A stretch of 64,000 nt of DNA from Ceratorhiza oryzae-sativae (taxonomy: Eukaryota > Basidiomycota > Agaricomycetes > Cantharellales > Ceratobasidiaceae): positions 174,347 through 238,346 of the forward strand of contig JARWMV010000021.1 in NCBI GenBank assembly GCA_030998015.1. The letters are read 5' to 3'. Position 1 is the stretch's first letter. Every line of letters starts with the position of its first letter. A program made the position numbers and the translations under genes. Below, in pieces: positions 57,201 to 64,000 of this stretch. Under the pieces are notes generated by a model. The model was not told where the DNA came from. It saw nothing but the letters and a program-made list of their open reading frames with translations, and did no database searches.

Positions 57201-60200
57201 TGAAGAGAACCGGTCACTATACAAAGATCATCTAAATCATAATTTTGGCCTCATACGAAGTTGGCTGGGTCCTGTTACCCCGATAGAATCCGTTGTCTTT
57301 ACCTGCGGCATTTGGCCTCCACTGACACCTCGAAATATTCTGTCAAAGATGGCGCTTCGGGCTCGAAAGTGTATGTCTCTAGCACAACGATACGAACTAC
57401 AAAAGTACGCACGAGCATACGTCGAATACCAGCGCTCTCATCGCTTGATCGGTTTGGCTCAAGGTGGAAAGCACGACGAGTTCATGAAGGAGCTGAGCTT
57501 GGCAAATGCGGATTACAGCAACGAGGCGAATGACATTGACTGGCTATTAGTGCAGGTAATTGCGCCGCTCGATTGATTATCTCAGAAAATCTAATTACCT
57601 TTCAGATCGATGGCAACTTTAGCACTAGAACCGTGCAGACTAAAGTTGCTCGCGAGATGATATCTCCTTCTTCATCGGAGAGTACCGTGCTCCAGCTCAA
57701 TATGGGCGAGGGGAAATCCTCCGTTATTGTTCCAATCGTGGCGGCCGCGTTGGCAGACTCCACCCCCTTGTTCGCGTTATTGTCCTCAAGCCCCTCTGGC
57801 GCCAGATGTTCCACCTGCTAGCAAGCCGCTTGTCGGGTCTTGCCGGTCGCCGTGTCTACTACCTACCGTTTGGACGGCATATTCGAGTTGGGCAATCGCA
57901 TGCAAGGCTGATCCGAGAGATGTACGAAGAGTGCATGCGCGAGGGTGGCATTTTGCTGGCCCAGCCTGAGCATATCCTATCGTTCAAGCTGATGGGCATC
58001 GACCGGCTACTGTCTCCCTCGTCCCCCGAATTCGATTTAGCTGCGGAAAGCCTCCGCGAGACACAGGAGTGGCTATCAAGGCATACACGAGACGTACTGG
58101 ACGAGAGCGATGAGATACTACATGTGCGCTATCAGCTAGTATACACAATGGGCCGGCAAAAATCTCTAGAAGGGCAGCCGGATCGATGGACCACAGCACA
58201 ACATATACTAGCACTTGTGGCGAATCATATCCGTCGACTGGAGCACTCATACGACAAGAAACTGGAGTATGAAGAGCGTGATGGAGGACAATTCCCGTTA
58301 GTTCGCATCATGCCCGAATCAGACGCGGCTGTTGCCGAAATCGTTCGCTCTGTAGCAGAAGACGCAATCGGGGGGCTCATTCCGAATTTGAACCTCAAGC
58401 TACTCGCCCAGTCCACCCGGAAGGAGGCTTTGCGTTTCATGACTGACCTCAATATTCCCGAGAGCGAGACCCTGAAACTTCAGGCGCTTGATTCGTCAAC
58501 GCGTGCCGGGCTACTCCTCATCCGGGGATTGCTGGCATGTGGTATCATCGCATTCGCCCTGAGGGACAAACACTATCGCGTAGACTACGGATTGGACCGA
58601 AGCCGCTCTCTGCTGGCAGTCCCGTACCAAGCAAAAGTATGTTTTTCATATCCCATGTAGCAACTATCTCGCTCAACGCCATCGTCACAATAGGATATTC
58701 CAAGTTTGCGCGCCGAGTTTGGCCACCCAGATGTAGCCATTGTCCTTACCTACCTCAGCTACTACAACCACGGCCTCACTCCCACACAACTCAACACATC
58801 CTTCGAACTCCTCTACAAGCTCGACAACCCCGCTTTAGAGTACGAGCAATGGGCATCTCAGAATGAACAGACACCATCCGACCTTCGTCAGCTCAATGGA
58901 GTCAACCTCAAGGACCGCGAGCAGTTCGAAAAGGAGCTTGTCCCCACGTTCTCCAAAAATTCGGCCGTTGTCAACTTTTTCCTGTCGTCTGTGGTGTTTC
59001 CGAAGGAAGCCAAGGAGTTCCCACACAAGCTGTCAACGTCTGGCTGGGATCTTGCGGAGATCAAGAATCACGTCACCACCGGTTTCAGTGGCACCAACGA
59101 CAACCGATATTTACTGCCGACATCGATCGCTCAGTCAGACCCTGTGAAGCAGTCGTCGACGAATGCGCTCGTGCTCACTTACTTGCTACAACCGGAAAAT
59201 AACCACTATGTATGCACTCGAAACGCGACAGGCGAGACATGCTCGGCAACAGAATTCCTCGAAATCCTGGTGAAGCAGAAGCCTGAGATACGAGTGCTGC
59301 TGGACGTGGGAGCGCAGATGCTGGAATTCACAAACGACGAACTGGTACGGTGCTGGCTGAAGCTGCGGCCGGACATTGCTGCAGCGGTGTACTTCAACGA
59401 TAAGGATGAATTAGTGATTCTTCCTCAGGGTGGCTCAGCTGTCTCGTTTTACTCTTCCCCCTTCTCCCAACAATTGGATAAATGCATTGTGTATCTGGAC
59501 GATGGGCATACGCGTGGTACAGATCTAAAACTACCGAAAGCTACTCGTGCTGCGGTAACTCTTGGACCAAAGGTTACAAAGGACCGGCTCTTGCAAGGCA
59601 TGTAAATGATTGCCGTACGGAATGAAATACTGACATTGTGATTAGGTTGCATGCGAATGAGAAAACTCGGGTTTGGTCAGTCCGTCATGTTTTGTGCGCC
59701 GCCTGAGATCGACGATCGGATTCGCAAGATTGCAAAGCTTGGTGAGAATGATCGGGTCGACACTCTTGATGTGATACGCTGGGCGATGCTGGAGACCTGC
59801 AAAAGCCTCGAGCACCACATATCTCATTGGGCACAACAAGGAGTCGAATATAATCGTCGACGCGAAGCACAGAAGAATTTCACGGAAACAGCGGACGTTG
59901 AGGGGCTAAAGCGCGGCTGGTTGGTTCCAGAGTCTCGCTCTCTAGAGAGCATGTATGGTGTTTCAAGCTCTGCTGCGGGATCTTCAGAGTCGTTTACTCG
60001 GACGGCCATGGAGTTTCCAGACCTCAAGGAACGACTTGTTGACTTGGGGGTTCAACGGTTGGAAGACCCCAGCGTAGATGAAGAGCAAGAGCGAGAAGTT
60101 AGCATTGAGGTCGAACGAGAGCGTCAAAATGAGCGGCCACCCAAATTACCACCTGCGTCTCATTCCATCCATCCAGACGTCCAACGATTTGTTTCGACAG

Positions 60201-60916
60201 GCCTTCTCCCACCCTCAAATTCGTCTGGTGTTGTCTCGCTTTTCCACTGCCTCAAGAGCTCTGGTGTCGTGCAGCCAAGAACCTGGTCCGGCGAACTTTA
60301 CGCCTCGTTCGATTTCTGCAAGGTGCTCGATGAAATGAACGGAAATGAACTTGGGGATTTTCTGCGACCAGTCAATTGGATCCTGTCTGGATCGGGCGGT
60401 GAGCTCCTTGTCTTGAGCCCATACGAAGCAAATCAACTTCTTCCCGAAATCCGGAAGAGTGAATTCGTGCAGCTACATGTGTTTGCTCCGCGGGTGATAC
60501 AGTCCATGCAATCGTTCTCGGACCTGCGTTCGTATTCTGTAACCTCAAACACCAAATCGAAGCTACCCTCTCCCACTTTGCTACCTCGGCTTCAACTTGG
60601 CCTGTTCGCCGGTCAACTCTACTTTGATGACTATGACCATTATCGTATCACGTGTGGTTTCCTTGGAATTTATATTGGAACTGAAGCGGACCGAGAGTCC
60701 AAGAACATTGACGTTCAGAGCGATGGGTTTGTAGTCGAAGCGGATCGACACAAACTCTTGGCAGATATTTCTGAGTACCATGAATGCGGTTTCGCCAACA
60801 GCCCGATTAGCACGTTGAAGCAACTTGTAGGGTATCGTAGAAAAGGGATGGAATACTTGCGAACGCACGTGGGACAGATGTTGCACGCTCGCCAAATCAC
60901 GCCTAACGATTTTTGA
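51255..60916 (+). CDS. Giant DUF6606/DUF3638/DUF3645 protein (about 3000 residues)
   Basis: ATG 51255 (MEDLLSKDDIFLNVAYNVF). The N-terminal DUF6606 region starts LNVAYNVFMPPRLPQKA. Introns include 51544-51593, one after TVHTIG near 53976, one near 54684, one near 57556, one near 58637, and 59598-59645 (GC-AG). DUF3638 carries QLNMGEGKSSVIVP (57690-57730) and DVLDESDEIL (58094-58123). DUF3645 has YLDDGHTRGTDLKLP (about 59493-59540) followed by GCMRMRKLGFGQSVMF. Databases often label this family 'ubiquitinyl hydrolase', but the visible motifs look more like an ATPase. Several single-base losses (near 53745, 55678, 56069, 56328, 57770 and probably two more) break the frame. They may be sequencing errors, in which case the gene is intact. 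Confidence 0.85.
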
Positions 60917-61862
60917 ATTCGGTAAGTTAACTCAGTCGTGTGACAATGTGTCGAGAGTTGATGGTGTTTTTTCCCAGCCCGAAATCACTTTTGCTTGAGA
61001 CACGATATACGACTTTTTTTTCCCCTCTAAACTCGTACCTAAAATAGAATCTAGAGTGAAGTTCATGTGTGACCGTTGGCGCCTAGTTCCAGTTGGCCAA
61101 AGGCTTCGATACTGCCTGCCCTCATTTGGTGCATATAGCTCATGGTAATTCGTTCCCGTACGTCAACAATTCCCGTGGATCAGATTATTTTACCCACATG
61201 AGTACGGCAATCACATTCTACGGCTGGCACTTGCATCGATCGCAAAGCGGTGTGGGAATGACGCTAAACAAGTATCATATTGAATTAAGTCACCTGTGCG
61301 TATTCGTCGCCCATGAGCCACTGCGCCTGTTTATAATAATCCCCTCATTAATTTCCCTCTAGAGTTGTCTCTCGATTGTCCAATGCATACTTTGTGAGCT
61401 CTTATCCGGGCGAGTCGAGTTTTGCGACGAGTGAGTTTCGAACTTGCTGCTTGTGCCTTCGGGCATATCGTCAGTGTTCATGGTTTTCGCAGCCTTATTT
61501 TTTCGGTTTGAATCCCTATGATTCGACTTACTCACTTAGGGAACCCCACGGGGTTTACGAGGGGAGGAGATGAAAACTTGACGCTAGTCAGCGCAGGAGA
61601 ACCTCCAAGTAGAACCAAGGGGTTCTACCTACGGGGGAGGGGGGGCAGTCTCCTTGCTACCGCGCTACTGGCGCTAGTTAGCAGACCACGATTTGGCCGA
61701 GTTGTCTAGGCTTGACCCCTGGGGCTGGAACTTGCCTTATAAGGGTCAGCCACCTGAATTACTAATCTTAACCCAATAAGTCCTGGTGGCGGTGGCTACA
61801 GGGCTTATCAACCGTCCATGAGGCTACCTCAGCCCAGTTTCTTCGCTATTCTACCACATACC
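60917..61862. other. Intergenic between the two giant paralogues
   Basis: No supported gene. A small hairpin GTAGAACC/GGTTCTAC lies near 61610-61628, and the shared promoter-like element is at 61787-61807. Confidence 0.5.
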
Positions 61863-64000
61863 ATGTCAGCGGAGCAACTACTCTTGAACGCCTCATACCA
61901 TGTATTTCTCCCACCTAAACTACCTCAGAAAGCGCCGGATGAAGTAACTCAACACCGCATCAACCACCGGCTAACAACGCTCGTCCTTGAAGCAGCGAAT
62001 GCATATCGCGAAAATTGTTCCGTATCTTCGCTACAATGGATGAGGATATCCATTATGTTATCCCGACTCGCATTGAACCTCATAAACTCTTTCGACAAAC
62101 CCACGATTGAGAAACATATGACCGACATGAGACCAAACGGTAGGTGGTTATGGTCTGAATACTGCCCTCTGCTAAAGCCACAGGTTAAGATATCGTCGCC
62201 CTGCATATACGTGAGCAGAACGCCGCGGTTATCATTCGCAAATCCCACGCTGCGACAACCTTTGAAATTTTTGAGGCTCAGGCTCCGAACGCTGCCGTAA
62301 TGTCTACCCCCGGCAAGCTTGTTCGCCACTTTCCGGGACCGGCCATTGAGGTCCCGAACTCGACTGCCGAGGACCCAGGATTCATCAGCGAAATTGCCAA
62401 CTTTCTTGCACAGATGGGTGTCGATGTTCTGGATGGTGCCACTGCCAAAGCCACAAAGGCCGGTTCCCAGGTCACCGAAGTCCGAGATGCGGCAGATCCA
62501 CATTATATTTCTCAATTGTTCACCGGTATTCTCCGTGGCTTCGGTCATGAAGTTGAGCCACGTCGCGTGGTAAAGCGGATTGCCGACGAAGTCCTGTGGG
62601 ACAGCGCTCATCTTCCCTGGCGCCGATCCCCCATTTGGCTAATTATCCGGGTCTCTCTTCAAACAACACTTGAAGACTTGGAATATAAGCATTTCATGGT
62701 TTACGTGCATGCATACATACTGGGTCTGGCTGCTCGAGATCCCTCATTTTCGAGTGATCTCCTAGTGGCCATGCGCATCAAAATGGCTTGCCGCATGCTC
62801 AAGGTCCAAGATTCTCTGCCAAAAGCCGTCGTTTCAGCCTCCAAGGACGCGAGCGATCTTGCCGAAACTCTGCTGCAGCGTCGTTGGGCGACCGTTCAAG
62901 CACAAGCGCCGCGCTTTGAGCCGCTGGATTTAGAACCCAAAAATGGAATAGTCCAAACGCTCCCCAACTCTCGAGCATATCTAGTAGGAGTATTGCAGGG
63001 ACGCGCAAAGCGCAACAAGCTCCCTCCGTTCAAGCCTAATCGCATCCCTCGGCTCCTTGATAATTATGACTTTTCGGTTTTTGCAAACGGTGCATTGACC
63101 CGTGCGTTCGAGCAAACCAGATTCGTTGCACTATTTGATTTTGAAAAAGCCGTTCATCATCACTTGTTGGCCTGGGCTTCCGACAATTCCTATTATCCAG
63201 CAGACTCCTGTGCTATACTATCTTCTTGCTTCGACCAATACACAAAGGCAGCCCTCTCATACTACAAAACCGATGCCGCTGATACTTCAATCATGATCCT
63301 CACAATTATGGTCCTGTGGGTCACGGTAGATTACTTGATTACGAAACAGCATGGACTTTTGCTTGACTATTCTCCCGAAGTCCCCGAAGATATACTAGAG
63401 TCTCTACTTTTGCACTCATCCCTCCACTTAGAGCAGGCTCGAATGGTGCAAATGTACCTTCACCACCGACATAATGATGCCAAATTTGGGTCAAGCTTTG
63501 ATCTGAACAATACCGACACCTCTTTTGCAGTTCGATTTTTCAGGCAGTCTGGCGCATTGCAGGATTTGAAGCACACGATTGAACATGATGCACAGGTTCA
63601 GCAAGGCAAGAAACTTCAAGAGCTGCAGCGGCTAAACGCAGAACATGCTCGGCTTCGGCAACAAGCGGCTTCGATGGAGTGCACCTACAATCCCACGCCA
63701 CAAGGAAATCCGAAACACAAGCAGAAGAAGTGCAGAAAATGCCAAATACAGAAACAATCGAATAGCATGAAAATCGCTGTTTATGAGTGGCCGTTGCCTG
63801 CGAAGACGCTTGACGCCGAAGCAGCTGTGTTTGAGCTCCAATGTCCGGAGGAGGTGCATATCTGGCGGGCCATGACTCAGCAGATTGTGGCGATCTTGGA
63901 GGTGCAGCTTCACAAGGGAAGGCCAGTCATCATGAGACTCTGGAAAAATATGATGGCCTCAAAAAATGGGCTCGACCATCAAAACACCGAATGTCCTTTG
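61863..64000 (+). CDS. Second DUF6606 giant-protein gene, partial (runs off window)
   Basis: ATG 61863 (MSAEQLLLNASYHVFLPPK). The intron 62140-62189 is at the same place as in the first copy. The protein closely parallels the upstream paralogue: LPQKAPDEVTQHRINHRL, HIREQNAAVII, GKLVRHFPGPAIEVPN, HYISQLFTGILRGFGHE, and RVVKRIADEVLWDSAHLPWRRSP. A frame change near 63895 is again one base short; the next residues (HHETLEKYDGLKKWA) match the other copy. Only the N-terminal part is in view. Same strand as the first copy, with only 946 bp between them, so a tandem duplication. Confidence 0.85.

Overview
This is nuclear DNA of a filamentous basidiomycete. The host genes carry many 45-65 bp introns, there are Ty3/gypsy elements with chromodomains, a Ty1/copia element, a LINE and hAT sequences, TPR-CHAT repeat proteins, and a fungus-specific DUF6606/DUF3638/DUF3645 giant protein. 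The gene content resembles Rhizoctonia-type Agaricomycetes. That species-level guess is inference.

Left part (1-28.1 kb) is a nested transposon cluster. A hAT transposase gene (minus strand, 1-574 and 13771-~14500) is split by a LINE (575-13770, poly(A) tail). The LINE's reverse transcriptase is split by a Ty3/gypsy element (Ty3-A, 5387-11674, duplicated ATTTT). Ty3-A is itself split by a solo LTR (7912-8288, duplicated CTACC) of a second family, Ty3-B. A diverged Ty3-A-type solo LTR lies at 15265-15538 (duplicated ATTGG). A degenerate copia element (about 16004-28107, minus) is split by a whole Ty3-B element (17074-24013, duplicated ATTTG). Reading frames resume across each insertion site, so the order of events can be read: hAT, then LINE, then Ty3-A, then solo LTR-B; and copia before Ty3-B.

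Middle part (28.1-42.8 kb) holds a TPR-CHAT gene on the minus strand whose halves are separated by a 731-bp foldback structure, a decayed DDHD-type phospholipase gene, and a nearly CpG-free 4.7-kb block (about 37.1-41.8 kb) with a 132-bp hAT-type MITE.

Right part (42.8-64 kb) is ordinary gene-dense chromosome: a NOP12/RBM34-like two-RRM nucleolar protein (minus), a secreted M35 peptidyl-Lys metalloendopeptidase, a 4-coumarate-CoA-ligase-like peroxisomal acyl-CoA synthetase, and two tandem paralogues of the giant DUF6606/DUF3638 family, the second running off the window.

Three themes recur. Every premature in-frame stop I could place in the decayed genes is TGA, nearly all where Arg (CGA) is expected, pointing to CpG decay. 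Both Ty3 families show a Tf1-like self-priming layout. Many frameshifts are single-base losses in short homopolymers, which may be assembly errors rather than mutations. All comparisons were made by eye.
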